Positions 11,681 through 22,147 of a DNA stretch of 64,000 nt are shown here, one piece after another. The stretch is from positions 82,127,978-82,191,977 of the forward strand of contig CAMTDV010000003.1 in the NCBI GenBank assembly GCA_947069175.1. The letters are read 5' to 3'. This DNA is from Scalesia atractyloides. Its lineage: Eukaryota > Streptophyta > Magnoliopsida > Asterales > Asteraceae. The translations under genes were made by a program, and so were the position numbers. Within the stretch, counting starts at the first letter, position 1. Every line of letters starts with the position of its first letter. The notes under the pieces were generated by a model, which did not search any database, was not told the origin of the DNA, and saw only the letters and a program-made list of their open reading frames with translations.

Positions 11681-11685
11681 AAGCA
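11681..11685. repeat. Target site duplication, left copy (AAGCA)
   Basis: The five bases before the LTR read aagca; those after the far LTR (25553-25557) read aagta. Gypsy integrases make 5-bp duplications; the single C/T difference fits later decay. Confidence 0.7.
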
Positions 11686-14308
11686 TGTCACACCCCGGAT
11701 TTCCAACCCCGAAATCCATACACCGGTGGGCACGGGTGGGGAGTATCGTGACGTCAGTTGATAATCATCATAGTCAATTAAACACGGCACAGCGGAAGTC
11801 TTGGAGTAAACTTACTATTACAAACCGAATGTTCGAAAATACAAATTAATATACACGCTTGTAATAGAAGATCCACAGGTGGATGATAAATTGTACATGG
11901 AAAGAATATAAAACAGACTTTGGGCAGATTTAGGATTTGCAAGATCCTCTATCACTACCGAGCACTTCCGGCATATTTTCGTATTGTACCTGCAGATTAG
12001 TCTTTTGAAAATACGTCAGCTTTCGCTGGTAAATACACCCAACTGACTCATTTTGAAAACATTTTGAAAATGTTTTAAGTGCGTATCAGCAAAAAATCTT
12101 TTTATAACTTGGGTTAATTGACCGTCCAACCTTGTTAACAGATTTACATGTTTTTCATATATACGGAGATCGGCACGAAAACCGAGATACAATTAACGTA
12201 CACACCACTTTGGACTCACGAGGAGTCAATTCCTCCCAACCTTGTGGGAATGCATAACTGAGCGTCCATCGAGTGTATGCCTACACCCGCGCTAAGGTCG
12301 TGGACATTTCGAATGTAATGAGCCGAGGATATCCAGGACACGGTAGTTAACCCCCGATGTTAATTATCAAACAAAACTGATTAAAACAGAATATGCGGAT
12401 TGATTATCTCCGAACCGGCGTTCGATTGAATCCCATTTCCGACCAAGCGGTAATAATTTACCGTAACCCAAGCCCGTATAGGGGAAATAAGTCGAGAGTA
12501 TTTACCTGAGCTAGTCTTCTTTAATTTTTTTAATAACTCAGCCGTACACAAAAAGGACTAAGTGCAAGTAGCATTTACCGGCAAGTCTCGAGTCTGGATT
12601 ATGGCATAAACTAACCAATTAAATACTAACAGTCTTATTTAAGTCATAGACTTAGACCGACTAGTGTACTTGATCAAAACGTATAACGCTAGATTAAACG
12701 ATGATTGGATAGAATGTAGTTTAATCCCAACAAGTACTTTGACTTGTGTAATATGGATAAACTATAAACATTCTTAATTTTGAGACTTAAAAGACAAGGT
12801 TAGACTCGTTTCAGTTAACTTCCGTAAAATAGTTACATATATGTAACCGTGCACATATTAGCGATATCGGGTAACCGGATACGTCATGGAAAAGTTATAT
12901 ATGCCATAATACTTTAAATAAGTTAAGATATCAGTAGGATATCAACTTGTATGCCCGTTAAGGTTTTAAAACAAAATTATGCCTCATGAGGACATTTTGG
13001 TAATTTTATACCGTAATAAAGGAACTTGAATATAATTTAATGTTATAGTCATAAGTATTCTGGAAAAATACTTTATTTATAATAGAATATCAGTAGGATT
13101 TCAATTATATGTATAAATTATCTTTCACGACTAAACTATGCACCGAATGGGCATTTTGGTCATTTTACACATAGTTTATAAATTATTTGGGATTCTGAGT
13201 TTATAACATGTACCTACTGTAAATATGTTTAAAATAAGTTTTAAAATCAGTAGGTAACAAGTCTTGGTCCATTAATATGGTTTGAAACCATACTATGCGT
13301 CGAAACGGTGCTTGTGTCGTAATATGACGTCTTTAAGCAATGTTTAATGAAAACTGACCTTAGGGTCAGATCAAAATGTTTAAAATATGATATTTAATAT
13401 AACCTATCAGTAGGTAAATGATTTTTCTTAAAAATATTTGACTAAAACTATTTTATAAGCCACATGGGCTAAAATCGTCAATTATCGACATAGTTTAAGG
13501 ACTTGCTTGAAAACTCAGTTTATAACTTGGTTTAACATTCCAAATAATCCTACTTATAATATTACATTTGTATGAAACTCATTTTCAAGTTCATTATCAT
13601 TTAAAACCTTGTTTTATGTAAAAAGGACATTTTGGTCAAAGATGGCATAATTATGAAACTTGCGCATAAACTTGGATTCTGATTATGATCATGTAATATA
13701 ACCTCAGAGGGTTATGCTACATTATATTATGATCATAATGCAACTTTAGATCAGTAGGTAACTAATCTAAATTGGGTCAGAATCGAAAGTCAAAGCAGAA
13801 GTCAAACTTCGCGACTTTCGGTTGCGAACGACCCTAGAACTGAAATTGACGAGCCGAACATGTTCTCACATGTTCTAATAATTATTACCAACATGTTTAA
13901 GTGTCAAAACAGGTTTCATAACATATATAAGATCAATTTATGATTTTTCCAAAAAATAGCCTACTTGACCTTTTATTTTCATAACTTTGACCCGTCAATT
14001 GGTCTAGCAAACGTGATCTTCAGGAGGTGCCCTTTATAGGGATTAACACCTACCTTATTACGATCACTTAGCCATGTTCATTTCGAACAATGGCTGGACC
14101 ATAATGGTCTTAACCGAAAGTCATTTTATTAAAACGCTTGACTTTTGGCTATAAAAGCCTATAAACGAAATGCACAAAGAAAGAACACTTACCAGTGATT
14201 CCTAGATGCAAAAGAACTATGTTGGATTGCTCCTTTTAGTTAGGAACTTCCAGAGGAAGGAGAAGAGTAAATGAGAAAGGTGCAAGTTGAAATGGTGAAC
14301 TTAAGCAC

Positions 14309-14318
14309 CTATTTATAG
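14309..14318 (-). promoter_or_regulatory. LTR TATA box (3-prime LTR copy)
   Basis: On the minus strand the text is CTATAAATAG followed by gtgcttaag. The same box is found in the solo LTR (46946-46955) and the older LTR (25741-25750), so it is the conserved promoter of this LTR group. The copy in the 5-prime LTR is altered. Confidence 0.7.
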
Positions 14319-14689
14319 TTGGAGAGCTCAAAGGAGGTGAAGCCAGGTGTTTAGGGGTGTAAAAAGAAGCTTACAAGTTTCCCAAAACGTTGCATAGCAG
14401 TTTAGAGAAGCCATGGTTTCGAATTAATGGTTTTGGAGTTTTGCTTGGTCTCCAAACAAAACTTTCTGCTGCAGAGCCTCTCTCGCGCCCCGCGAGAGAC
14501 CCAGGCCTGGTCTCTCGCGGCCCGGGACCGCCCCTTGGCCAGTTTCAACTTTTGACACTTTAGCCCCTTAACTTATAAAAGCTTATAAAAACCTTTTTAA
14601 ACACATTTTTGGCACTTTTAGCCCTCCGTAGCCAATACTTGGCATACCCGGGATTATGCCGGACATTGTCGAGCTCTCGGTTCGTTAAA

Positions 14690-15005
14690 AGGTCACTTAG
14701 AGGTATAAATTAACATGTTGACACTTTTAATCCCTCCATTATTCAACTTTCACATATTTACAAAATTGAACTCTCTCGTCCAACAAATGGCATGTATGAG
14801 AGTTTAGGACTCCACAAAGGATCACTCAGAGGCTTATGGTAAGCATGTTGATTCAGATGTCACTCAGAGGCTGTCATGTTGACATATTAGTCACTCAGAG
14901 GCCAAATTTCAAGCATGTTGACATATAAGTCACTCAAAGGCTGTTATTTATGCATGTTGACATCGGATCATCACTCACAGGCTCAGATTGAGCATGTTGA
15001 CGCCT
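14690..15005 (-). repeat. Six-unit TCACTCAGAGGC / GCATGTTGAC array in the LTR
   Basis: A paired motif, tcactcagaggc then gcatgttgac 10-18 bp later, recurs about six times. Five copies are spaced 30-40 bp and one degenerate outlier sits near 14695. The spacers between motifs vary while the motifs are kept. The same array is in the other LTR (25150-25462) and, inverted, in the solo LTR (46205-46570). Its position near the edge of the LTR that faces the polypurine tract is the upstream part of U3, where enhancers often sit. Confidence 0.85.
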
Positions 15006-15022
15006 TTAGTCCTTATTGGTCT

Positions 15023-15340
15023 TTAACAGACTATATTTAAAAATACAATACGTGTCACTATACTATTGGACACGATTTTACATGGTGTTACATCCTCACC
15101 CTCCCATATATACTCAGGACCTCTAAAAGTGTCCCACTTAACCTTTACTATAGGTATCATCTTTCTTCGGAGCTTCTTAACTTGTCGATCCTCGATCGAA
15201 ATTGGTTTCTCATCAAACCTCAGGTTTTCATCAATTTGCACATCCTTGTGTGACATTGCTAGCGACTCATTGGCTAGAAATTTCTTAAGATTAGATATGT
15301 GGAATACATCATGAATTCCACTAAGCTCCTCTGGCAACCT
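15023..15340 (-). pseudogene. Pol C-terminal chromodomain-like tail (gypsy)
   Basis: The frame encodes HDVFHISNLKKF, then DRQVKKLRRK, IPIVKVKWDT and PEYIWEGED. This is the typical end of plant chromovirus integrases, where VFHVSNL marks the last integrase segment and VKVKW...PEYTWE is the chromodomain-like fold thought to guide integration to heterochromatin. The frame is continuous with the integrase frame upstream except for an earlier stop at 15413. It runs through the polypurine tract and ends at a stop 70 bp inside the LTR (15023), so the tail lacks the usual further residues. This suggests that the LTR boundary cuts the original C-terminus. Confidence 0.8.
15093..15107 (-). promoter_or_regulatory. 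Polypurine tract of the gypsy element
   Basis: Read on the minus strand, tgggagggtgagga directly abuts the TGTAACA start of the 3-prime LTR. It is the expected plus-strand primer site. It overlaps the last codons of the pol frame (W-E-G-E-D). Confidence 0.85.
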
Positions 15341-15412
15341 GAGCTTATAAGCTACAGTGCCGACACATTCGATTATCTCGAAGGGTCCTATATATCTAGG
15401 GCTTAACTTGCC

Positions 15413-16300
15413 CTACTTTCCAATACGCATCACACCTTTCCAGGGTGATACTTTTAGCATGATTTTGTCCCCTATTTGGAACTTGAGAGGTTTACGCCTC
15501 TTGTTAGCATAGCTCTTCTGCCTATCCCTGGCAGCTTTGAGATGATCACGGATTTGCATAATCTTTTCCGTGGTCTCCAGGACAATCTCTGGTCCTAACA
15601 GTTGGGCTTCCCCAACTTCTGCCCAGCATACGGGCGTTCTACATTTCCTCCCATACAAGGCCTCAAAGGGAGCAGCCTTGATGCTCATATGATAACTGTT
15701 ATTGTAGGAGAATTCTATTAGGGGTAAGTGGTCATCCCAACTTCCGCCTAAATCAATCACACATGCCCTGAGCATGTCTTCCAGAGTCTGAATAGTACGC
15801 TCACTTTAACCATCAGTCTGCGAATGGTAAGCCGTACTAAAGTTTAATCGTGTGCCTGAAGATTGTTGGAAACTCTTCCAAAAGTGAGATGTGTATCTAG
15901 TATCTCTATCGGATACAATAGATACTGACACACCGTGTAGGGACACTATCTTGTCCACATACAACTTAGCCAATTTATCTGAATTATATGTTTCTTTTAT
16001 TGGCAAGAAGTGTGCTGACTTAGTCAGTCTATCCACTATGACCCAAATAGTGTCATTTCCACTTTTGGTCTTACGTAACTTGGTAATCAAATCCATAGTT
16101 ACCATTTCCCATTTTCAAGTGGGAATTTCAAGCTGTTGTAGAAGTCCTGACAGTTTCTGATGTTCGGCCTTAACTTGCGAACACGTCAGACACTTAGCTA
16201 CATGAGTGGCTATGGATTTCTTCAAACCCATCCACCAATAATTCTTCTTTAGGTCTTGATACATCTTGTCACCACCCGGGTGAATAGAGTATGTTGAATT
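15413..16300 (-). pseudogene. Gypsy integrase, interrupted
   Basis: In sense order it shows a zinc-binding HHCC region (HNSTYSIHPGGDK ... CLTCSQVK, about 16300-16150), then the DDE core: MDLITKL with the first Asp, SIVSDRDTRYTSHFW with the second, and the AYHSQTDG ... SERTIQTLED segment with the Glu. The core is followed by SYNNSYH, ALYGRKCRTP and the basic linker KSYANKRRK. An in-frame TAA sits at 15806 just after QTDG, and another stop at 15413 before the chromodomain-like tail. All three catalytic acidic residues are still present, so the loss of function comes from the stops. Confidence 0.9.
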
Positions 16301-16368
16301 ATGCGCTTCTTAGAGGATTAGATCTATAAGTCCTCCAAAGATCGGAACCCAAATTCTATCATTAAACC

Positions 16369-16902
16369 TTAGGATTCCATCCTTTCAAGGCGATTAACAA
16401 TTCCGCTTAATCCCTCATTAGGGATATTAGCCTCTAATAAGGCTTGCTTTTGCGCATCTAATAGCTTCTCATTTAAGCTATTTCTGAGCTCAATACTCTT
16501 AGCATTAATCCTAATAGGTTTAACCTTTTCCTTGCAACTTAAGGCATTGGCAACTACATTTTCCTTGCCTGGGTGGTAGCGAATCTCGCAATCATAATCA
16601 TTAAGAGTTTCCATCCAACGGCGCTGTCGCATATTCAATTCTTTCTGATTGAACAGATGCCGGAGACATTTATGATCAGTGTATATAACACACTTTGTGC
16701 CATACAAGTAATGTCTCCACAGTTTTAGTGCAAATACAACGGCACTCAATTCCAAATCGTGGGTGGTGTAATTCTTTTCATGCACTTTTAATTGTCGTGA
16801 TGCATAGGCAATTACCTTGCCATTTTGCATTAGCACACAGCCCATACCGGTGTGTGATGCGTCACAATAAACAACAAAATTCTCAAGACCCTCAGGTAGA
16901 GA
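16369..16902 (-). pseudogene. Gypsy RNase H domain
   Basis: It follows the reverse transcriptase in the same frame after one stop (TGA at 16903). Motifs are VVYCDASHTGMG, SRQLKVHEKNY, DLELSAVVFALK, YTDHKCLRHLF, RRWMETLNDYD and RYHPGKENVVANALS. Gypsy elements normally have NVVADALS at the last position; the Asp is Asn here, which removes one of the four metal-binding residues. The domain continues toward the integrase zinc finger through KPIRINAKS. Confidence 0.88.
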
Positions 16903-17726
16903 TCACACAGGAGCGTTTCTCAACTTGTGTTTAAGACTGTCAAAACATTCTTTTTGCTTTGGACCCCAATTATACTTAATATTCTTACGGGTCAAGGAAG
17001 TTAAAGGAGTGGCTATCCTTGAAAAGTTCTCAATGAACCTCCTATAGTAACCAGCCAATCCTAAGAAACTACGAACTTCCGTTGGGGTCTTGGGCACTTC
17101 CCAATTCATTATGGCCTCAATTTTGGCGGGATCCACTTGGATACCACGCTCACTTACCATGTGTCCAAGAAATTGGACTTCTCTAAGCCAAAATTCGCAT
17201 TTAGAGAACTTTGCATAAAGTTTCTGCAGCCTTAATAATTCTAGGATGGACCGAAGATGTTTCTCGTGATCAACTTGATTACGAGAATAGATAAATATGT
17301 CTTCTATGAAGACAATGACAAACTTATCCAAATATCGTTTGCAGACTCTATTCATGAGATCCATGAACGTTGCTGGTGCATTTGTTAGCCCAAAGGCATC
17401 ACTAAGAATTCAAAATGACCATAGCGGGTCCTGAAGGCTGTCTTAGGAACATCTTCACTTCTAACCTTCAGTTGATGATATCCTGATCTCAAATCTATTT
17501 TAGAAAAGTAACTAGCCCCTTGAAGCTGGTCGAATAAATCATCGATCCTGGACAGAGGATATCTATTCTTAATTGTTAGCTTGTTCAGCTCCCGATAGTC
17601 GATGCACATCCGCATTGATCCGTCTTTCTTTTTAACGAAGAGGATTGGAGCACCCCAAGGCGAGGAACTAGGCTGAATAAAGCCTTTCTCCAAGAGTTCG
17701 TCCAATTGAACTCTTAACTCATTCAT
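16903..17726 (-). pseudogene. Gypsy reverse transcriptase, frameshifted
   Basis: Motifs in order: LLEKGFIQPSSSPWGAPILFVKKKDG split into two recognisable blocks, MCIDYRELNKLTIKN, YPLSRIDDLFDQLQGA, SKIDLRSGYHQL, TAFRTRYGHFEF, MPLG, then after a one-base loss near 17387 DLMNRVCKRYLDKFV, VFIEDIFIYS, LGHMVSERGI, and FLGLAGYYRRFIENF. The catalytic box is normally IDD after V/F; here it reads FIEDI, so the first Asp is Glu (codon 17302-17304). With the frameshift, the enzyme cannot be made from this copy. The downstream connection region (KYNWGPKQKECFDSLK) is intact in frame. Confidence 0.92.
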
Positions 17727-18410
17727 TTCGGTGGAGCTAGCCTATATGGAGCTCTTGCTACGGGTGCTGATCCTGGTATAATATCTATTCTGAACACCAC
17801 TTGCCTATCTGGAGGTAGGCCTGGTAATTCTTCAGGGAAAATATCGGGATACTCCGAGATAACTGGTTGATCTTCAAGGTTCGGATTTGGTTCATTTATG
17901 GTGACTTGTGCCATGTAAATGACACAACCTCTTCTCAAACACTTGGATGCCTTAAATAACGACAACTTGTTTGGCATTCCATAGTGTGAGTCTCCAGGGA
18001 TGGTGATTATTTCGCTAGATGGGGTTTTGATTTCGATGAGCTTTTTATCATAGGCAATGTGGGCTTGGTTATGAGATAACCAATCCATGCCTAAGACAAC
18101 ATCGAACCCCGCCAATTTCATTGGCAAAAGAGAGATAAAATGATTCTTACTGAATATAGAGCATCCATCAAGAATGGAAGAAGCAATTTCTAAGGTTCCA
18201 TCGGCGAGTTCTATCTCATAAATTTTGCTGGAGTTCTTATGGGTAAGTTTAATAGATTACTAAACTTATGGTCGACAAATGATTTATCTGCACCCGAATT
18301 AAAAAGAACTCTAGCATAAATATCATTAATGGGTAAGTACCTATTATGACGTTGTTGTCATTAACGGCCTCCCTGGCATTCATTTGAAAGGCACGTGCAT
18401 TCCCCTTCTT
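17723..18410 (-). pseudogene. Gypsy aspartic protease and PR-RT linker
   Basis: The active site appears as ARVLFNSGADKSF, where family members have DSGA; the catalytic Asp is Asn (codon 18298-18300). A frameshift near 18235 separates it from the C-terminal part, which shows MPMKLAGFDVVLGMDWLS, a standard plant gypsy protease end. The linker SEYPDIFPEELPGLPP and the YRLAP box leading into the reverse transcriptase follow. The protease would release gag and pol proteins in an active element; this one has lost its nucleophile-activating residue. Confidence 0.88.
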
Positions 18411-18413
18411 GGC

Positions 18414-18800
18414 CTATCCAGGCTTTACCTCATTACTTCTGGGTTTCTTGGGGCAATTGTACGTTATATACCCTTTTTTGTTGCAATTATAGCAAACTGT
18501 ATCCTTAAGATCTTTGCAATCTAAGGTCTTATGCCCTTTTCTCTTGCAGATACCACAGGGTTTGGTCTGTGGAGTTATACTACACTGTCCCCAGTGCCTA
18601 TATTTACAATTCTTGCACAAACGTTTGTCACTAGACACATGTTGGTTCTTCTTGAACCCGAAATTTCATTTCTTCTTAAATCCTTGGGAGTTATTGTCCT
18701 CCCGTTTCCTCTTTCCGTTAGTTTCAATCCTAATTGACTTTTGTCTTACCAGATCTAGGGTGAGGGAAAGAGATAGATCTACAGCAGACCTATAGGTATT
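18414..18800 (-). pseudogene. Gag nucleocapsid part with CCHC zinc knuckles
   Basis: The frame encodes CKNCKYRHWGQC, then CGICKRKGHKTLDC and CYNCNKKGYITYNC, i.e. one plain cysteine cluster and two CCHC-like knuckles (the last has Tyr in place of His). Upstream in the same frame are basic residues (GKRKRED). This domain binds the RNA genome. It is one frame off the main gag frame because of a single-base change near 18858, and a TGA at 18667 interrupts the stretch before the knuckles. Confidence 0.88.
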
Positions 18801-18857
18801 AGGATGTGCAGCCTTTACCATGCCCTTTATCTCGGGCGCCAACCCATTTATGAAACG

Positions 18858-19554
18858 CGAATGCGTTTGGATTCGGGGTGATCAAATAGGATACTAACCT
18901 AGATAGGGAGTTGAAATCGGAGACGTACTTCCGACAGTCAAGGTTTTTCAATGATAGAGACAAGAAGTCTGTCTCTAACTTCTCCACCTCATGGGTTGGG
19001 CAGTAAGTTTCCTTTACCAAATCAACAAACTTGGACCATCCCAAGTTGTACAGGTGTACCTTACCTGTTGGTTGAATCATGGCCTTCCACCATGTTAGGG
19101 CATCGCCCTTGAAGGATTGTGATACGTACTTGATCACATCCTTATCAGCACAATTGCTTATATCTACAATCGTTTCCATCTCATCTAGCCACTTTAGGGC
19201 TTCTACTGCTCCTTTCTCCCCGTTAAGGTCTCGGGGCTTGCATGAGACAAAATACTTATTAGTACATCCGTCCTTAACAGAACGGGACTTTTCAATGAGA
19301 TCTATTTTCTTTGGTTCACTCTTTGCATTTAAAGAGTGAACAGAGCTCTCCCTATGAGCTGAAGATGGTGGAATAGATAGAGGTCTAGAACGAGTGGCAC
19401 TCGGCTCTCTTAGCTTTTCTATGGCCTTAATCATGGCCCTTTCAACAGCCGCATCAATGCGCACTTGAAAATTTTCATCATCTATATTTTTATTTTCAGC
19501 TTTATTAGATTCAGCATTCCTGTGGCTACTTTGTGCTTCGTTTGAGTTAGCCAT
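18858..19554 (-). pseudogene. Gag capsid-like protein of the gypsy element
   Basis: I take the start as the ATG at 19554 (MANSNEAQSSHRN). The protein has an acidic/polar N-terminus, FQVRIDAAVERAMIKA (a likely helix), FVSCKPRDLNGEKGAVEALKW split by a conserved GxxGxxxxLxW pattern, VKYVSQSFKGDALTWW, TYCPTHEVEKLETDF and CRKYVSDFNSLSRL. These are the hallmarks of plant gypsy gag (retrotransposon gag, Pfam family Retrotrans_gag). It forms the particle that packages the RNA. After codon for NAFAF the frame is lost near 18858, so gag and its zinc knuckles are uncoupled here. Confidence 0.88.
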
Positions 19555-19779
19555 CTTTAAGTCTTGGTTTCTATATACCAATAAAACTTCATTTAGCCAT
19601 GGCGCATTAACCATATCGGCTTTCAATATTGGATATAACAATCCATTAGTGTGAATAACATAACAACTCTTAGGCTTAACATATCTATATTTGGCCTAGG
19701 TCTTAATAGGACCATCATAGGCAAATTACAATTTAGACATAGTCCATATATCATTTGACAGTGGATCGCAATGTCACAA

Positions 19780-20398
19780 CTGTCATTGTCATTATTGACA
19801 ATTATATAGCTCATAGGCTTGTCCCTAATGGACATAATAATTGGGCGCATTGGCCGGTCATATTGGTCATAATATATATGGCATATCAGCCTGTCCCGTT
19901 GGACAATTAATTGGGCACATTGGCCTACATCATATTAGATGTACATGGCGTATCAACCTGTCCCGTTGGACAATTAATTGGGCACATTGGCCTACATTAT
20001 ATCAGATGTACATGGCATATCAGTCTGTCCCGTTGGACAATTAATTGGGCACATTGGCCTACATCAAATCAGATGTACATGGCATATCAGCCTGTCCCAT
20101 TGGACAATTAATTGGGCTCCTTGGCCTATATCATATCAGATGTACATGGCATATCAGCCTGTCCCTTTGGACAATTAATTGGGCACATTGGCCTACATGA
20201 TATCAGATGTACATGGCATATTAGCATGTCCCGTTGGACAATTAATTGGGCACATTGGCCTACATCATATCAGATGTACATGGCATATCAGCCTGTCCCG
20301 TTGGACAATTAATTGGGCACATTGGCCTACATCATACAGATGTACATGGCATATCAGCCTGTCCCGTTGGACAATTAATTGGGCACATTAGCCTGACG
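19780..20398. repeat. 67-bp tandem array in the gypsy leader
   Basis: Unit starts (ttgggc) lie at 19841, 19911, 19978, 20045, 20112, 20179, 20246, 20313 and 20379; the spacing is 70, six times 67, then 66 bp. Weaker units extend left to about 19780. Each unit carries two dyads, tgtcccgttggaca and acatcatatcagatgt, both with 5-bp stems. The array lies in the untranslated stretch between ORF0 and gag. Because 67 is not a multiple of three, overlapping false 66-codon frames appear on the plus strand. Confidence 0.95.
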
Positions 20399-20901
20399 GC
20401 TAGTGTGGTTCCTCAAGCCACATTACCAAGAGTATGAACATTTCTTAATGTTACATAAGAGTACCTTAATAATTGATTAATGGTCCCGTTCACCTTCGAC
20501 CTTAACGACCTTGGAGGTTTGGACCTAGTCCCGTACTCCTGGATAGAAGGATAACTTCCCTTAACTATCCTGATAGAAGACCCCTTCGTACTTAACTATC
20601 ACTTCTTGGCCAATATGTGGTCTATGCCACTTGGCATAATCAATCTATTAAGGTCTTTCCAAGAATTATATAGCAGAGCATAAATTTCGAGTAAAATCGA
20701 GACACTCGTTTTCAAGAGGATGATTTACATATACATATAATTCCAAAAAGTACTTCATTAAATTTCGATTTAGAAATTATAATACTAGAAAAATGAAATA
20801 AACTTATCCATGCAGGGACTTAAAGGAAATAAACATGTCCACACATGGACTAAAAGAAATAATAGTGTCCTCGCAGGGACTACATATAATTAGAAGAGAC
20901 T

Positions 20902-21975
20902 TCACTCGTCCTTCTTTCCCTTGACCAATTTGGAGAGTTTCTTGAAGAATTTGTTCATCTTCTTCTCTGTTTTCTCCGCCTATTGCTGCATTTCTTTCAT
21001 CCTTTCTAAGGCCTCATTAATGGCCTCAAGCGTTGGCGAAGGTTGTGGGTGTGGTTGTGGCATAACCAGATACTGGTACCCATAAGTTGGGTATCCAGTC
21101 GATGGATAAGTAGGTGGGAAAGGAGACGGGTAAAGTGCATTGTGCATAACCGCCTGCATGTAGGGGTCTTGCGACCATGCTTGATAGTCTACCGGTGTAG
21201 ACGGGTTAAAAGGAACATATCCAGACGTGTCCGGATATGTGGGGATTGGGTTAGTATATTCCAATGGTGGTGGTTGAACAGCAGGTGTTGGTGTTGGTTC
21301 CACTATAGGTGGAACATTAGAGGGCCCACCCATTTGTGGGTCCTCTTGAATTGTAGGGCAAGAATTGGGCAAAGGTGGCAGCGATCCCGACCTTTGTCCG
21401 GCACGTACCGACATACGTGCTCCACGCTTTCTTCTTGGTGGTTCAGGTTGGTCCACGGGTTCCATGTGGACATCTTCTTGAACTGGGGGTGGTTGAGAGT
21501 GGTGAGAGGGAGTGTGAGCGAAAGTGAATTGGTTCCAGTATTGGTCCCACTCATTAGGACCTTCGTAGGGTGATTCGGCATATGAGTTTGAATCGCTCGA
21601 AATTTCAATGGGATGCATATTTGATCCCGACGGTGGCATATCCGGGTCGGAGTCCTCGTCCATAGGATGTGGCTGGTTCAACTGATTTTGATCAGTTGGA
21701 GGCGTGTTTAAGTAATGGTTAGGGTTAAATTATTCGTATGAGTGATGAGAATGGGAATGGTGAGAATGGTAAGAGTGGTGTGAGTGGTAAGAATTTTGGG
21801 GAGGTGAGGGCGAGTGTCTATTAGAGACAGAACGTCTCGCTGGTTGCCAAGGAGACGAATCTCCTGATTCTTGGTATTCATCTGTATTATGAGGTTGAGG
21901 AGGAATGCATCCCGATGGTACTCCTCTCATTGGACCTTTTCCTCGTCCACTTTGTCCTCTCACACGTGGCGGCAT
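20902..21975 (-). pseudogene. Proline-rich ORF0 upstream of gag
   Basis: Starting from the ATG at 21975 (MPPRVRGQSGRGKG) one frame of 357 codons runs to TGA at 20902-20904, interrupted by TAA at 21730 and TAG at 20980. The product would have an RG-rich start, a His/Ser tract (SHHSYHSHHSH), an acidic patch (DEDSDPDMPP), an RRKRGARMSVR basic block, a long Pro/Tyr-rich middle (PPTYPSTGYPTYGYQ) and a Lys-rich helical end (KTEKKMNKFFKKL). I know no enzyme motif in it. The sense orientation, the place just after the primer site and the shared frame support a real extra retroelement gene, as reported for other large plant gypsy elements. Its function is unknown; RNA binding is a guess from the RG and basic stretches. 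Confidence 0.75.
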
Positions 21976-22130
21976 CTTCCTGTTAAAAATCAATTTAAAA
22001 ACAATACTAATAACTTAATAATTAAATGAGTAATCCTAGGTCAATGCCTAGACTCGGAAGTCTAAGGAATGTGCTCGTGTAAGTTTGAGACTAAACACAA
22101 AAAGGCTAGTGTTTAATTCTCTCAAACGTT

Positions 22131-22143
22131 GGCTCTGATACCA
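22131..22143 (-). promoter_or_regulatory. Primer binding site, initiator tRNA-Met
   Basis: On the minus strand tggtatcagagcc lies four bases after the 5-prime LTR end. It is complementary to the 3-prime end of plant initiator methionyl-tRNA, the usual primer for this group. Confidence 0.92.
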
Positions 22144-22147
22144 ACCC

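Larger units (their letters stand above)
8390..11685 (-). mobile_element. Older gypsy-type LTR, left portion (interrupted)
   Basis: Positions 11480-11685 align with the interior of the 3.4 kb gypsy LTR (compare 13980-14150): both read cataactttgac, acgtgatcttc, attacgatcac and a ttcgaac block in the same order and orientation, though clearly diverged. The homologous text resumes after the inner element, at 25553, as gactttcggctaataac. The older LTR was therefore split by the inner insertion. The upstream part has LTR-like organisation, with a cctttgcgtaaggtgggg block around 9210 that corresponds in position to the ctaaggtcgtgg block of the inner LTR. The outer left end near 8390 is a guess. 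Two later events lie within it, a minisatellite and a TRIM. Confidence 0.5.
11686..15092 (-). repeat. Gypsy element LTR, 3-prime copy (left)
   Basis: The 3407-bp repeat begins tgtcacaccccgg and ends acatggtgttaca on the plus strand. It matches 22148-25552 with scattered substitutions and small indels. It holds a TATA box (14309-14318, minus strand), a GC-rich block ctctcgcgccccgcgagag near 14482, and at 14690-15005 a sixfold array of tcactcagaggc ... gcatgttgac units. Because transcription runs leftward this copy supplied the 3-prime end of the RNA. Confidence 0.95.

Noticed and set aside
14690..15005. Regularly spaced short repeats resembling a CRISPR array
   Set aside because: The repeats are degenerate, the spacers are short and shared between copies, the context is a plant LTR, and there are no cas genes.
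19841..20437. Overlapping 63-70 codon frames on the plus strand with near-identical proteins
   Set aside because: They arise because the 67-bp tandem unit shifts frame each copy and happens to lack stops; they lie antisense to the retroelement.
21043..21573. 176-codon plus-strand frame rich in Arg and Trp
   Set aside because: It is antisense to ORF0; the composition is what a proline-rich gene gives on its reverse strand.
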